Source of the DNA: Kitasatospora sp. DSM 101779
GTDB lineage: Bacteria > Actinomycetota > Actinomycetes > Streptomycetales > Streptomycetaceae
Assembly: GCF_025655475.1 (NCBI RefSeq)
Contig: NZ_JAHTIK010000001.1
Span: forward strand, 7,300,315-7,364,314
Direction: 5' to 3'
DNA: 64,000 nucleotides
A program made the position numbers and the translations under genes. Every line of letters starts with the position of its first letter. Position 1 is the stretch's first letter. The notes beneath the pieces were generated by a model. It was not told the origin of the DNA, ran no database searches, and saw nothing but the letters and a program-made list of their open reading frames with translations. This document shows positions 52,280 through 60,767 of this stretch, one piece after another.

Positions 52280-52800
52280 GGCCGCACCGCCTCGGCGATG
52301 GCGTCCAGCCGGGCCGTGGTGAGGTCGATCCAGCGCAGATCGGCCTCCAGCCGGAACAGCCCGTGGTCGGCCAGCAGGGCGTCCAGCAGGGCGCCGGTGC
52401 GGCGGAGTTCGGTGAGTTCGCGCATCCGCTGCATGTGCGCCGCGCGCTGTGCGTCGAGGTACTGCCCGGCGTCCCGGCCGAGCATCAGGGCCAGCACGAC
52501 CTTGGTGAACAGCACCGTCTGCAGGGTGGGTTCGGGCGCGACGGGTTGGGCGAGCCAGGTCTCGAACTCCGTCACGCCGGCCTCGGTGATGACGTACCGC
52601 TTGCGCTCGGGCCCGTCGCCCGGCTCGGCCTCGCCGGCCACCACCTTGCCGTCCCGCGCGAGCCGGCTCAGCGTCGCGTAGACCTGCCCGTACGGCAGCG
52701 GCTTGTCCCGCCCGAACAGGCTGTCGTAGTCCCGTTTGAGGTCGTATCCATGGCTGGGCTCACGCTCCAGCAGCCCGAGAAGGGTCAGGGGAACACTCAT
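52276..52800 (-). CDS. PadR family regulator
   Basis: A 174-residue PadR protein of the longer type. The winged helix covers LTLLGLLEREPSHGYDLKRD, PYGQVYATLSRLARDGKVVA and RKRYVITEAGVTEFETWLAQ; the C-terminal helices (RAAHMQRMRELTELRRTGAL) form the dimer. It heads an ABC transporter operon with ATGA coupling. GTATACA-n5-TGTATAC upstream (52821-52839) is a good PadR site. Such regulators release DNA on binding a toxic compound exported by the transporter. Confidence 0.92.
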   Translation of the reverse strand: MSVPLTLLGLLEREPSHGYDLKRDYDSLFGRDKPLPYGQVYATLSRLARDGKVVAGEAEPGDGPERKRYVITEAGVTEFETWLAQPVAPEPTLQTVLFTKVVLALMLGRDAGQYLDAQRAAHMQRMRELTELRRTGALLDALLADHGLFRLEADLRWIDLTTARLDAIAEAVRP

Positions 52801-52809
52801 GAGCTGACC

Positions 52810-52839
52810 ATACATCAGGAGTATACATCGAGTGTATAC
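52810..52839. promoter_or_regulatory. PadR operator/promoter
   Basis: GTATACA (52821-52827) and TGTATAC (52833-52839) form a perfect inverted repeat with spacer TCGAG. ATACATC also occurs twice (52810 and 52823), 13 bp apart. It lies 10-39 bp before the PadR start in a strikingly A+T-rich patch, which also fits the -10 region. Confidence 0.75.
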
Positions 52840-52960
52840 ACGGAGAGGACTTCCGCCCCGGGCGCGTGCGGCCGGTAGTAGTCGCTGCGGGCGACGACGG
52901 CGTCCGCAGGTGGCCGGACGGCGGGTGGGCCGTTCGGGCGAGGCCGAGGGGGTAGTGAGC

Positions 52961-53145
52961 ATGATGGACGGGATCGGCCGAGCAGGGTGGCTGACCACCG
53001 GTGTCACCGGCGTGGCGCTGGCTGGTGCCGCGCATGCCCTGGCAGGGCTGGGCGGCATCGCGCGGGACCTGGTGGGGCCGCCGGCCGCCGCGGACGGCGA
53101 CCCGGTGACGAACGTCCTCGGGATCCGGGACGTCGGAGGCGGAGC
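52961..53145 (+). pseudogene. Truncated DUF4267-like membrane protein
   Basis: ATG 52961 begins a coherent frame: RAGWLTTGVTGVALAGAAHA, LAGLGGIARDLVGPPAAADG and DPVTNVLGIRDVGGG, matching the first half of DUF4267-type (DoxX-like) membrane proteins. After about 53145 the similarity and codon bias vanish and the frame runs into antisense of the TetR gene. The second half, with the remaining TM helices, has been lost, probably by deletion up to the TetR gene end at 53180. Confidence 0.5.
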
Positions 53146-53179
53146 ACGGTACGCGCCCAGCCGTGCGGGGCGCAGCTCC

Positions 53180-53791
53180 TCACACTGTGGGTGGGTTGTC
53201 CAGGGCCGCGTTCAGCAGGGTCTCGGCGGCTCGCCGGGCATCCGTGAACACCTGCGTGTCGTTGCAGGAGGCCGCCAGGGCGTTGGCACCCTCGAAGAGC
53301 ACGGCGATCTGCCGGCCGAGGCTCTCGGGGGCGACTGCTCCGGCCTCGGCGGCGGTGGCCACCAGGTGGTCGCGGAAGGCCTGCTTGTGGCGCTGCGCGA
53401 GGTCGGCGACCGCCGGGAGCTCGCCGGCGCCCTCGACGGCGGCGTTGTGGAACTGGCAGCCGCGGAAGAGCACCGGCCAGTCCCCCTCGGCGGGGACGAA
53501 GATCGCCAGCAACCGCTGGGCCGCGGGCAGGTCGCCGCGCTCCAGCTCCGCTTCGGCGGCGATCGGCCGCTCCGATTCGAACCGGCGGCGGTACTCCTCC
53601 ACCAGCGCGTTCTTCGTCGGGAAGTGCACGTAGAAGGTCCGGGGCGACACGTGCGCCGTTTCGATGAGCGCTGCCACGCCGGTGGCGTGGATGCCGCGGG
53701 TGTAGAAGAGTTCCTCTGCGGCCTACAGGATGCGCTCACGCGCGCCGCGCCCGCCGCGGGCCGCCCCGGTGGTCGGTGCAGGTGTCCCCAT
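53180..53791 (-). pseudogene. TetR regulator with an amber codon at position 23
   Basis: ATG 53791 opens MGTPAPTTGAARGGRGARER, then ILxAAEELFYTRGIHATGVA where x is TAG (53725-53723), then ALIETAHVSPRTFYVHFPTK and a normal TetR ligand domain (WPVLFRGCQFHNAAVEGAGE) ending at TGA 53180. Conserved TetR sequences have Glu at x, so a single GAG-to-TAG change explains it. Restart at GTG 53677 would lose half the DNA-binding domain. Two 18-bp operators lie at 53800 and 53868. The gene is either dead, read through, or has a sequencing error. Confidence 0.8.
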
Positions 53792-53799
53792 GCCACCAA

Positions 53800-53817
53800 G
53801 TACAGGGATCGCTTTAC
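53800..53817. promoter_or_regulatory. TetR operator, left copy
   Basis: GTACAGGGATCGCTTTAC matches the right copy's reverse complement (GTATAGCGATCGCTTTAC) at 16 of 18 positions. It begins nine bases from the TetR ATG, so it would control the TetR gene itself. Confidence 0.75.
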
Positions 53818-53850
53818 ATCGGCCGTGCGGGAGCGTGGCGTCGACGTCGG

Positions 53851-53868
53851 GTAAAGCGATCGCTATAC
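53851..53868. promoter_or_regulatory. TetR operator, right copy
   Basis: GTAAAGCGATCGCTATAC is palindromic except for one outer pair. It lies 103 bp before the alpha/beta hydrolase start and 51 bp centre to centre from the left copy, on the promoter side of the 54-58 kb gene cassette. Confidence 0.8.
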
Positions 53869-53970
53869 CTGGCGGCGTTCCGTGGCCACCAGCCTGCTGC
53901 CCGGCCGAGCGCGGACCGCCGGGCGCCGATCGCTGCTCCTGCGAGGCCCACCCCGAAGGGAGGCGCTCCC

Positions 53971-54813
53971 GTGATCCGGTCCTACGCGCTGGCGCCCATC
54001 ACGACCGTGTCCGCCGCCAACGGCATTCGGTACGCGTACCGCGAGGTCGGTGACGGCGGGGTACCTCTGGTGCTGCTCCAGCACTTCCGGGGCAACCTCG
54101 ACAACTGGGATCCGGCGCTGGTCGACGCCCTCGCCCGGGGCCGACGCGTCATCGCCTTCGACAACACCGGTGTCGGCGGCTCCAGTGGCGCCACGCCCAG
54201 CACGGTCGCGCAGATGGCACGGGACGCGATCGCCTTCATCGACGCCCTCGGCCTCGCGCGGGCCGACGTCCTCGGCTTCTCCCTGGGCTCCTTCGTGGCC
54301 CAGGAGATCGCACTGATCCGGCCCGCGCTGGTCCGGCGCCTGGTACTCGCCTCGGCGGCGCCGCAGGGCGCGCCCGGTATGCACGGATGGGAGACGTGGG
54401 TGATCGACGCGGTGGGTGAACCGGAAGTCGTTCCCGCGAAGGTGCTCGACGTCTTCTACACCCACTCGCCCGAGAGCCGGGCGGCCGGTGAGAGGGCCAT
54501 GGGGCGGATGTTCTCCCGGACCGAGCTGGACACGCCCACCACCTGGCAGACCCGCCAGGCGCAGTACGACGCGATCACCGCGTGGGGCGTACCCGACTTC
54601 CCGCTCCTGGCGCGGGTCACGGCGATCCAGGCACCCGTGTTCGTCGCCAACGGCGACGGCGACCCGATGATCCTCCCGCGCTACTCCCACCTGCTGGCCG
54701 GTCTCATCCCCGGCGCGAAGATCACGATCTACCCGGATGCGGCCCACGGCTTCCTCTTCCAGCACCACGAACGGTTCGCGAGCGACGTCGCGCAGTTCCT
54801 CGACCGCCGGTGA
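53971..54813 (+). CDS. Alpha/beta hydrolase
   Basis: A 280-residue hydrolase of the proline-iminopeptidase/haloperoxidase-like type. Motifs: LVLLQHFRGNLDNWDP (oxyanion region), nucleophile elbow LGFSLGS with Ser104, the acid in VANGDGDPM and His in DAAHGFLFQH. It lacks a signal peptide. GTG 53971 has GGGAGG seven bases upstream. It is the first gene of a cassette (hydrolase, MBL, enoyl-CoA hydratase, small peptide, SDR, SRPBCC) with short gaps and stands behind the right TetR operator, so it is probably the main target of the broken TetR. Confidence 0.9.
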   Translation: MIRSYALAPITTVSAANGIRYAYREVGDGGVPLVLLQHFRGNLDNWDPALVDALARGRRVIAFDNTGVGGSSGATPSTVAQMARDAIAFIDALGLARADVLGFSLGSFVAQEIALIRPALVRRLVLASAAPQGAPGMHGWETWVIDAVGEPEVVPAKVLDVFYTHSPESRAAGERAMGRMFSRTELDTPTTWQTRQAQYDAITAWGVPDFPLLARVTAIQAPVFVANGDGDPMILPRYSHLLAGLIPGAKITIYPDAAHGFLFQHHERFASDVAQFLDRR

Positions 54814-54868
54814 AAACTGGCGATGACATCAACCGCGCCACGGCATTGACCCACTGACGGGAGACGTC

Positions 54869-55798
54869 ATGTCCACCGACTCCAACTCCAATACCGACAC
54901 CGGAACCCACACGGACGTCGACATCGGCCACGACGTGTTCGTCGCGGACCCGCTGCCGATGAACGGTCCGGGGCCGCTGCCCGACGGACAGCCCCGTTCC
55001 TTCCAGCCCAGCGCGGTCACCCTGATCCACGGCCTTCACGACGCCGTGCTCGTCGACCCGCCGCTGACCCGGGAGCAGGCGGAGCAGGTCGCGGACTGGG
55101 TCGAGGCGAGCGGGAAGCGGCTGACGCACATCGTCGCCACCCACGGACACGGCGACCACTGGTTCACCGCCGGGATGCTCGCCGAGCGCTTCGGCGCCGG
55201 GGTGGTCGCCTCCGCGGGCACCGTCGCACAGATGCACCACAACGTGCAGGCCCGGCCGGTGCTGTGGGACGCGATCTGGCCGGACCAGATCCCCCCGTCC
55301 CCCGTCACGGCAGTCACGGTGCCCGGCAACCGCCTCACCCTCGAAGGACACGCCCTCGACATCGTCGACGTGGGGCACGCGGACAGCGACGACTCCACCG
55401 TGCTGCACGTGCCGGACCTCGAGCTGGTGGTGGCCGGCGACGCGATCTACAACCGCGTGCACATGTACCTCGCCGACTCGGCAGACGGCAACTTCGGGCC
55501 CTGGCGCAAGGCCATCGACACCGTCGCCGCGCTGGCACCGCGCCGGATCGTGGCGAGTCACCAGAACAAGGACCTCGACGACGATGCCGAGCGGCTCATC
55601 GCCGAGACCCGCCGGTACCTCGACGACGCCGAGGCCGCCCTGGCCGCGCACGACACCCCCGCCGAGTTCTTCCACGCCATGCTCCGGCGCTACCCGGACC
55701 ACCTCGGCCGGACCGTTCTCTGGGTCAGCTCCCGTGCTCTCTACCTCGCACGTGAGGGCGGCGACCCCGTACAGAACCTCCTCGCAGCCTGGCTGTAG
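54869..55798 (+). CDS. MBL fold metallo-hydrolase
   Basis: A 309-residue metallo-beta-lactamase-fold protein. The first 25 residues are a Thr/Asp-rich disordered stretch. The zinc motif is THGHGDHW with H92, H94, D96 and H97; further ligands lie in DVGHADSDDS and VVAGDAIYN, and a late ASHQNK. It resembles quorum-lactonase/glyoxalase-like MBL proteins of unknown substrate. GGGAG precedes ATG 54869, 55 bp after the alpha/beta hydrolase stop, consistent with co-transcription. Confidence 0.9.
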   Translation: MSTDSNSNTDTGTHTDVDIGHDVFVADPLPMNGPGPLPDGQPRSFQPSAVTLIHGLHDAVLVDPPLTREQAEQVADWVEASGKRLTHIVATHGHGDHWFTAGMLAERFGAGVVASAGTVAQMHHNVQARPVLWDAIWPDQIPPSPVTAVTVPGNRLTLEGHALDIVDVGHADSDDSTVLHVPDLELVVAGDAIYNRVHMYLADSADGNFGPWRKAIDTVAALAPRRIVASHQNKDLDDDAERLIAETRRYLDDAEAALAAHDTPAEFFHAMLRRYPDHLGRTVLWVSSRALYLAREGGDPVQNLLAAWL

Positions 55799-55847
55799 GC
55801 CGATCCGGAGCCGCCGCATCGACCGTTCCCCGACCCCCGGAGTCGTC

Positions 55848-56684
55848 ATGAGCGTCGCGCATTCCTCGATCCGGACCCGACAGGAAGGCGGCGTCCTGTT
55901 CGCCACCCTCGACGCCGGCCCCCTCAATCTGATCGGTGTCGACCTCGTCCGCGACCTGGTCTCCCTCCTCGGCACGCTGTACGACGACGCCGGTGACGTG
56001 CGTGTCGTCGTCATCGACAGCGCCTCGCCCGACTACTTCTCGGCGCACGTGGACCTCACGGCGGTTCCGGAGTACACCGCAGAAGCCGCGCGGGCCGTCG
56101 GTCCCGTCGACGCCTCGCTCGGCATGCTCCTGCACGAGCTCGCGCACGTCCCGGTGATCACCATCGCCAAGGTGCGCGGCCGGGCCCGTGGCGGCGGCGA
56201 CGAACTCGCCCTGGCCTGCGACATGATCTTCGCCGCGCGCGAGAACGCGGTCTTCGGCCAGTTCGAGACCGGTACGGGTGCGCTGCCCGGCGCGGGCGGA
56301 ATCCAGCACCTGACCAGGCGGCTCGGACGGACCCGCGCGATGGAGGCCATCGTCGGCGCCGAGGACTTCGACGCGGACCTCGCCGAGCGCTACGGCTGGA
56401 TCAACCGTGCCCTGCCCGACGCCGAACTGGACGGCTTCGTCGAGCGCCTGGCCAAGCGGATCGCCGGCTTCCCGCCCGAGGGGGTCAGGGCCGCCAAGCG
56501 GGCCGTCAACGAGCTTTCGCTCCCGGACCGCGCCAACGTGCGCTCCGACGCCGCGACGTTCCAGGGCCTGATCGCCCGGCCCGAAACCCGCGAGCGACTC
56601 GACCACCTCACAGGCCGCGGCCTCCAGACACCCGGTGAGGTCGAACGCGACCTGGGCAAGGCCGTGGCGGACTTCGATCGGTGA
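55848..56684 (+). CDS. Enoyl-CoA hydratase/isomerase family protein
   Basis: A 278-residue crotonase-fold protein. The oxyanion-hole segments are DYFSAHVDLTAVPEY and RARGGGDELALACDMIFAAR; FGQFETGTGALPGAGGIQHL follows, with the acidic residue expected for hydratases replaced or shifted. The C-terminal helices (AERYGWINRALPDAELDGFV) close the trimer. It likely handles an acyl-CoA, hydrating or isomerising it, but the weak catalytic glutamates leave the reaction open. It follows the MBL gene by 49 bp. Confidence 0.87.
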   Translation: MSVAHSSIRTRQEGGVLFATLDAGPLNLIGVDLVRDLVSLLGTLYDDAGDVRVVVIDSASPDYFSAHVDLTAVPEYTAEAARAVGPVDASLGMLLHELAHVPVITIAKVRGRARGGGDELALACDMIFAARENAVFGQFETGTGALPGAGGIQHLTRRLGRTRAMEAIVGAEDFDADLAERYGWINRALPDAELDGFVERLAKRIAGFPPEGVRAAKRAVNELSLPDRANVRSDAATFQGLIARPETRERLDHLTGRGLQTPGEVERDLGKAVADFDR

Positions 56685-56810
56685 GCCGCCGGCCCGGGGG
56701 CCGGGGCCCTGGCGCGAGGGTGTTCCCTGGTGCGAGGCCGCGGTGGTTCCGGTCTGATGGATCTGCCGGGTGAGGCAGCCCGTGCGCGTCCCTGCAGAGA
56801 GGCGTCAGCC

Positions 56811-56984
56811 GTGACCACTTCGATCCCCGTCGTGCCCGGGACCGTTTCCACTCCGGGCAGGCCGCTCCCCGAGCCCGCCTGCCTCGGCTGCCACCCGCCC
56901 GCGAAGGCCTGCGGCGCCGGGACCGACGGACGTGGCCCGCTGCCGGTCGGCCGGCCGCGGCAGAGGGCCGGGGAGACCCGGTGA
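56811..56984 (+). CDS. 57-residue Cys-containing peptide, coupled to the SDR gene
   Basis: GTG 56811 starts VTTSIPVVPGTVSTPGRPLP followed by EPACLGCHPPAKACGAG and a basic Gly/Pro-rich end. TGA at 56982 overlaps the SDR GTG at 56981 (GTGA), the usual sign of coupled translation. CLGCH resembles a CxxCH heme or metal site, and a third Cys follows, but there is no signal peptide, so a c-type heme is unlikely. Real but unknown, or only a leader peptide. Confidence 0.4.
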   Translation: MTTSIPVVPGTVSTPGRPLPEPACLGCHPPAKACGAGTDGRGPLPVGRPRQRAGETR

Positions 56985-57814
56985 GGACCCCGGAGGCGGC
57001 GTCACGAGCCGGAGCCGGGGGTGGCGACGCGGGCCTGGCCGGACAGACCGTGGTGGTCACCGGTGCCGGGCGCGGCATAGGGCTGGCGATCACCGAGGCG
57101 TTCCTGGCGGCGGGCTGCCGCGTCGTGGCGGGATCGCGGCGGCGCACCGAGGCGCTCGACGCGCATCTGGAGCGGAGCGCGGACCTCGCCGTCGTGGAGG
57201 TCGACCTGGCGACGCCGGGCGGTCCGGCCGCGCTGGTCGCCGAGGCCGCTGCGCTCCACGGAGGTGTCGACGTGCTGGTGAACAACGTCGGGGCGGTGCG
57301 CCCGCGGGTGGACGGCTTCGCGAGCGTGACGGACGAGGACTGGGAGTGGGCCCTGACCGTCAACCTCATGGCCGCCGTCCGCGCCACCCGGGCCGCGCTG
57401 CCGCACCTGATCGCCTCCGGCGCGGGACGGATCGTCACCGTCTCCTCGGTCAACGCCCGCCTGCCGGACCCGCTGGTCATCGACTACGGCGCCGCCAAGG
57501 CCGCGCTGACGAACTTCTGCAAGGCCCTGTCCAAGGAGGTCGGGCCTCACGGTGTGCGGGTGAACACGGTCGGTCCCGGCCCGGTGGAGACGGCGCTGTG
57601 GCAGGGCACCGGCGGCGTCGCCGCCACGGTGGGGCAGTCGCGTGGCGTGGACCCCGGTGAGGTGGCCCGTGCCGCCGCGGCCCAGTCGGTGACCGGCCGC
57701 TTCACCCGCCCGTCGGAGGTCGCGGACCTCGTGCTGTTCCTCGCCGGTCCCCGCGCGGCGAACATCACGGGCGCCGACTTCGTCATCGACGGCGGGCTCG
57801 TCGACTCCCTGTGA
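56981..57814 (+). CDS. Short-chain dehydrogenase/reductase
   Basis: A 277-residue SDR. The cofactor loop is VVTGAGRGIGLAITEAFLAA, followed by LVNNVGAVRP (NNxG), ALPHLIASGAGRIVTVSSVN, the active-site DYGAAKAAL (YxxxK) and VNTVGPGPVETALW. The end ITGADFVIDGGLVDSL is typical. It oxidises an alcohol or reduces a ketone with NAD(P). GGGGAG precedes GTG 56981, which overlaps the stop of the small upstream peptide. In the cassette it could act after the enoyl-CoA hydratase. Confidence 0.93.
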   Translation: MRTPEAASRAGAGGGDAGLAGQTVVVTGAGRGIGLAITEAFLAAGCRVVAGSRRRTEALDAHLERSADLAVVEVDLATPGGPAALVAEAAALHGGVDVLVNNVGAVRPRVDGFASVTDEDWEWALTVNLMAAVRATRAALPHLIASGAGRIVTVSSVNARLPDPLVIDYGAAKAALTNFCKALSKEVGPHGVRVNTVGPGPVETALWQGTGGVAATVGQSRGVDPGEVARAAAAQSVTGRFTRPSEVADLVLFLAGPRAANITGADFVIDGGLVDSL

Positions 57815-57944
57815 TCCGATCCGCGGCCCGGGTGCGGGACGGGCGCCGTCGTGCCGTGCGACCCCCGGCGTACGCCGAACCGTTGCAGGGGAGACGGCGG
57901 GGAGGGACGCTCGGAACGGGCCTGCTCACGACCAAGGAGCGCTC

Positions 57945-58403
57945 ATGTCCACGATTCACCTGCATCAGACGATCGCCGCCACACCCGAGGAGTTCGTCGC
58001 CGGGCTCACCGACTTCGGGCCGGGCCGCTCGGAGCTCTTCGGCAACAGTGCCGACAAGTACCTCGAGGTGCACGACCGGGGGCCGCACGAGGCCGACGTC
58101 ACCGAGGGCTCGGCGGGAATCTGGGAACGGCTGCACTACGACTGGTCCGATCCCCACCGCGTCGTCATGACGACCACCGACTCCAACGTGTGGGGCGGCA
58201 GATCGAGCCACACGTACACGTTCACTCCGAAGGCCGACGGGACGACCGAGGTGGACGCCGTCGTGATCCGCGAGGGCAAGAACTTCAAGGGACGCGTGCT
58301 CGGCGCGGTCGTCGGCACCGTCGGCAAGCGCCACCTCTCGAAGGCCTTCGCCAACACCGGCAAGGCCATCGAGGCCCGGCACCAGGCCCACGGAGGCCCG
58401 TGA
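57945..58403 (+). CDS. SRPBCC (START-like) family protein
   Basis: A 152-residue START-like protein: IHLHQTIAATPEEFVAGLTD, YDWSDPHRVVMTTTDSNVWG and SSHTYTFTPKADGTTEVDAV form the helix-grip fold that holds a hydrophobic ligand. The end KRHLSKAFANTGKAIEARHQ is the long C-terminal helix. AAGGAGCGCTC precedes ATG 57945. It is 130 bp after the SDR and may bind the cassette's substrate or product. No catalytic residues are evident. Confidence 0.85.
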   Translation: MSTIHLHQTIAATPEEFVAGLTDFGPGRSELFGNSADKYLEVHDRGPHEADVTEGSAGIWERLHYDWSDPHRVVMTTTDSNVWGGRSSHTYTFTPKADGTTEVDAVVIREGKNFKGRVLGAVVGTVGKRHLSKAFANTGKAIEARHQAHGGP

Positions 58404-58542
58404 CCCGCCCGAAATCCCCCAGGCCCGGTCTTTCGGATCTTGCCGGGCGCACGACGCCGGGCATCTCGGACCGGATCCGGCGCGAGCAGGCCATCGCCGA
58501 CCTGCTCGCCGACCTGCTCGCCGGCCGCAACGAGGGCAGCGC

Positions 58543-58812
58543 TTGGCGGCCGGCTGCACGACCGACCAGGGCCGGTTCTGCGGACTGTTCGACCACATTG
58601 TGCTGCTGAGCGCGCCGGCCGAGGTGCCGCCGGCCCGGATCGCGGCCAGGACCGACAACCCCTCCGGCAAGCGGCCCGAGGAACGTGACGCCGTTCTCCA
58701 CCATCCGGCCACCCTCGGGCCGCTGCTGCGTGCCACCGCGACCGCCGAACTCGATGCCACCGCACCCCTCGAACGTCTCGTCCAGCGGTTGGAGGAGCTC
58801 GCCGGACGCTGA
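58543..58812 (+). pseudogene. C-terminal remnant of an adenylate-kinase-like ATPase
   Basis: The frame reads AAGCTTDQGRFCGLFDHIVL, LSAPAEVPPARIAARTDNPS and LERLVQRLEELAGR, matching the second half of AAA-type ATP-binding proteins common in streptomycetes. The N-terminal P-loop half is missing: upstream, the frame has no GxxGxGKS and no proper start (only TTG 58543). The segment before it (REQAIADLLADLLAGRNEGS) is in another frame. Clearly a truncated gene. Confidence 0.65.
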
Positions 58813-58994
58813 CCTCGGGCGCCCGGCCGTCGCCGGGCGCGTTCCCGGCGGACGGTCAGGGGCCCGCGTCCGGGCGGGTTCGGCCGCCCGACGTCGCGTC
58901 ACGGCCGCCGCCCTTCCAGGATCACCGGAATGAAGTGAGACGACGTGTTCCGTTAAGGCTCCGCTCACCCGGCCATGGCACCGTATGGTCGCGC

Positions 58995-59006
58995 CTACGC
59001 GCGTAG
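58995..59006. promoter_or_regulatory. CTACGCGCGTAG palindrome
   Basis: A perfect 12-bp palindrome 43 bp before the secreted protein start at 59049. It shares CTACGCGC with the direct repeats upstream of the exported phosphatase (49138-49163). The position fits an operator or activator site. Confidence 0.5.
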
Positions 59007-59048
59007 CGCGCACCCTCTGTTATCCCCTGGCACGAGGAGTGCTGACAC

Positions 59049-60761
59049 GTGATCAGATCCATGAACGCCACCTGCCCGTTGGCTCTCGCCGCCGCCGCGC
59101 TGGTGGTCCTCGCCGGTGCGAGCGCCGTACCGCAGCGGGCCGAAGCGGCAGGGACCGCAGTAGCGGCCGCGGCGAGCACCCCGAAGCGGATCCTGTTCGA
59201 CAACAGCAAGGCCGAGACCGCGGGCAACGCCGACTGGATCATCTCCACCAGCCAGCCCGACCCGCTCGGTCAGAACGCCGACCCCACCAACGAAGCCTCG
59301 TGGACCGGCGCCGCCTCCGCCTGGGGCGTGGCCCTGCAGAAGACCGGCCGGTACAGCCTGAAGACCCTTCCCTCCGGGTCCACCATCACGTACGGCACCG
59401 GGGGTGCGCTCGACCTCGCGAACTTCGACGAGTTCGTGCTGCCGGAGCCCAACGTCCGGCTCGGCGACGCCGAGAAGACCGCCGTGATGAGGTTCGTGCA
59501 GAACGGCGGCGGTCTGTTCCTGATCTCCGACCACACCGTCAGCGACCGCAACAACGACGGCTGGGACTCGCCCGCGATCATCAACGACCTGATGACCGCC
59601 AACAGCGTCGACAGCACCGACCCGTTCGGCTTCTCCGTCGACCTGCTGAACATCGCCAACGAGAACCCGCGCGCGGTCGCCGACACCACCGACCCGGTGC
59701 TGAACGGCGCCTTCGGCAGGGTGACCGGGTCCATCATCCGCAACGGCACCACCTTCACCCTCAAGCCCGCCGACAACCCGGCGGTCAAGGGCCTGGTCTA
59801 CCGCAGCGGCTACAGCGGCAACACCGGCGCCTTCTTCGTCACCAGCACCTTCGGCAGCGGCCGGGTCGCGATCTGGGGTGACAGCTCGCCGATCGACGAC
59901 GGCACCGGCCAGTCCGGCAACACCCTGTACGACGGCTGGAACGACCCCGCCGGCACCGACGCCGCGCTCGCGCTCAACGCCACCGCCTGGCTCGCCCGGG
60001 GCAGCGGCAGCAGCACCGGCACCGTGACCCTCGCCGACCCGGGTGCCCGCACCGCCACCGTCGGCACCGCGACCAGCCTCCAGCTCTCCGCCGCCGACAC
60101 CGCCGGCGGCACCCTGGGCTACACCGCCACCGGCCTGCCCGCCGGCCTGAGCATCAACTCCGCCACCGGCCTGATCAGCGGCACGCCGACCGGCACCGGC
60201 ACGGTTACCGTGACCGCCACCGCGACCGACTCCACCGGACCGTCCTCCTCGGTGACCTTCACCTGGACGGTCAACTCCCCGGGCGGCTCCGGCTGCACGG
60301 CCGCCCAGCTGATCGCCAATCCGGGCTTCGAGGCCGGCTCCACCTCGTCCTGGACGGAGACCAACAGCGGCGGCGCCTCCACCATCAACAGCAGCTCCAG
60401 TGAGCCGCCGCACTCCGGCAGCTACGACGCCTGGCTGGACGGCTACGGCACCACCACCACCGACACCCTCGCCCAGACGGTGACCCTGCCGACCGGCTGC
60501 ACCAGCTACACCTTCGGCTTCTGGCTGCACATCGACAGCGCGTCCTCGACGACCACCGCCTACGACAAGCTCACGGTCACCGCCGACGGCACCACCCTGG
60601 CCACCTACTCCAACCTCAACGCCGCCACCGGCTACCAGCGGCGGACCTTCGACCTCGCCGCCTACGCCGGCCAGAGCGTCACCCTCAAGTTCACCGGCGC
60701 CGAGGACTACACCAAGCAGACCTCCTTCGTCCTCGACGACATCACCCTCAACGTCTCCTGA
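59049..60761 (+). CDS. Secreted multidomain protein (GATase-like plus Ig-like and CBM-like)
   Basis: A 570-residue secreted protein with signal peptide ([20 protein letters not shown], cleavage near AEAA). The first domain ([40 protein letters not shown]) resembles the glutamine-amidotransferase-like or hydrolase-like fold. An Ig-like He_PIG domain ([20 protein letters not shown]) follows, then a galactose-binding-like C-terminus ([18 protein letters not shown]). GTG 59049 has GAGGAG nine bases upstream; ATG 59061 is in frame. Probably a sugar- or wall-binding exoenzyme; reaction unknown. Confidence 0.85.
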   Translation: MIRSMNATCPLALAAAALVVLAGASAVPQRAEAAGTAVAAAASTPKRILFDNSKAETAGNADWIISTSQPDPLGQNADPTNEASWTGAASAWGVALQKTGRYSLKTLPSGSTITYGTGGALDLANFDEFVLPEPNVRLGDAEKTAVMRFVQNGGGLFLISDHTVSDRNNDGWDSPAIINDLMTANSVDSTDPFGFSVDLLNIANENPRAVADTTDPVLNGAFGRVTGSIIRNGTTFTLKPADNPAVKGLVYRSGYSGNTGAFFVTSTFGSGRVAIWGDSSPIDDGTGQSGNTLYDGWNDPAGTDAALALNATAWLARGSGSSTGTVTLADPGARTATVGTATSLQLSAADTAGGTLGYTATGLPAGLSINSATGLISGTPTGTGTVTVTATATDSTGPSSSVTFTWTVNSPGGSGCTAAQLIANPGFEAGSTSSWTETNSGGASTINSSSSEPPHSGSYDAWLDGYGTTTTDTLAQTVTLPTGCTSYTFGFWLHIDSASSTTTAYDKLTVTADGTTLATYSNLNAATGYQRRTFDLAAYAGQSVTLKFTGAEDYTKQTSFVLDDITLNVS

Positions 60762-60767
60762 GCACCG

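Noticed and set aside
56811-56984. c-type cytochrome from the CLGCH motif
   Set aside because: The peptide has no signal sequence and only 57 residues; a chance CxxCH in a Cys-rich peptide is more likely.
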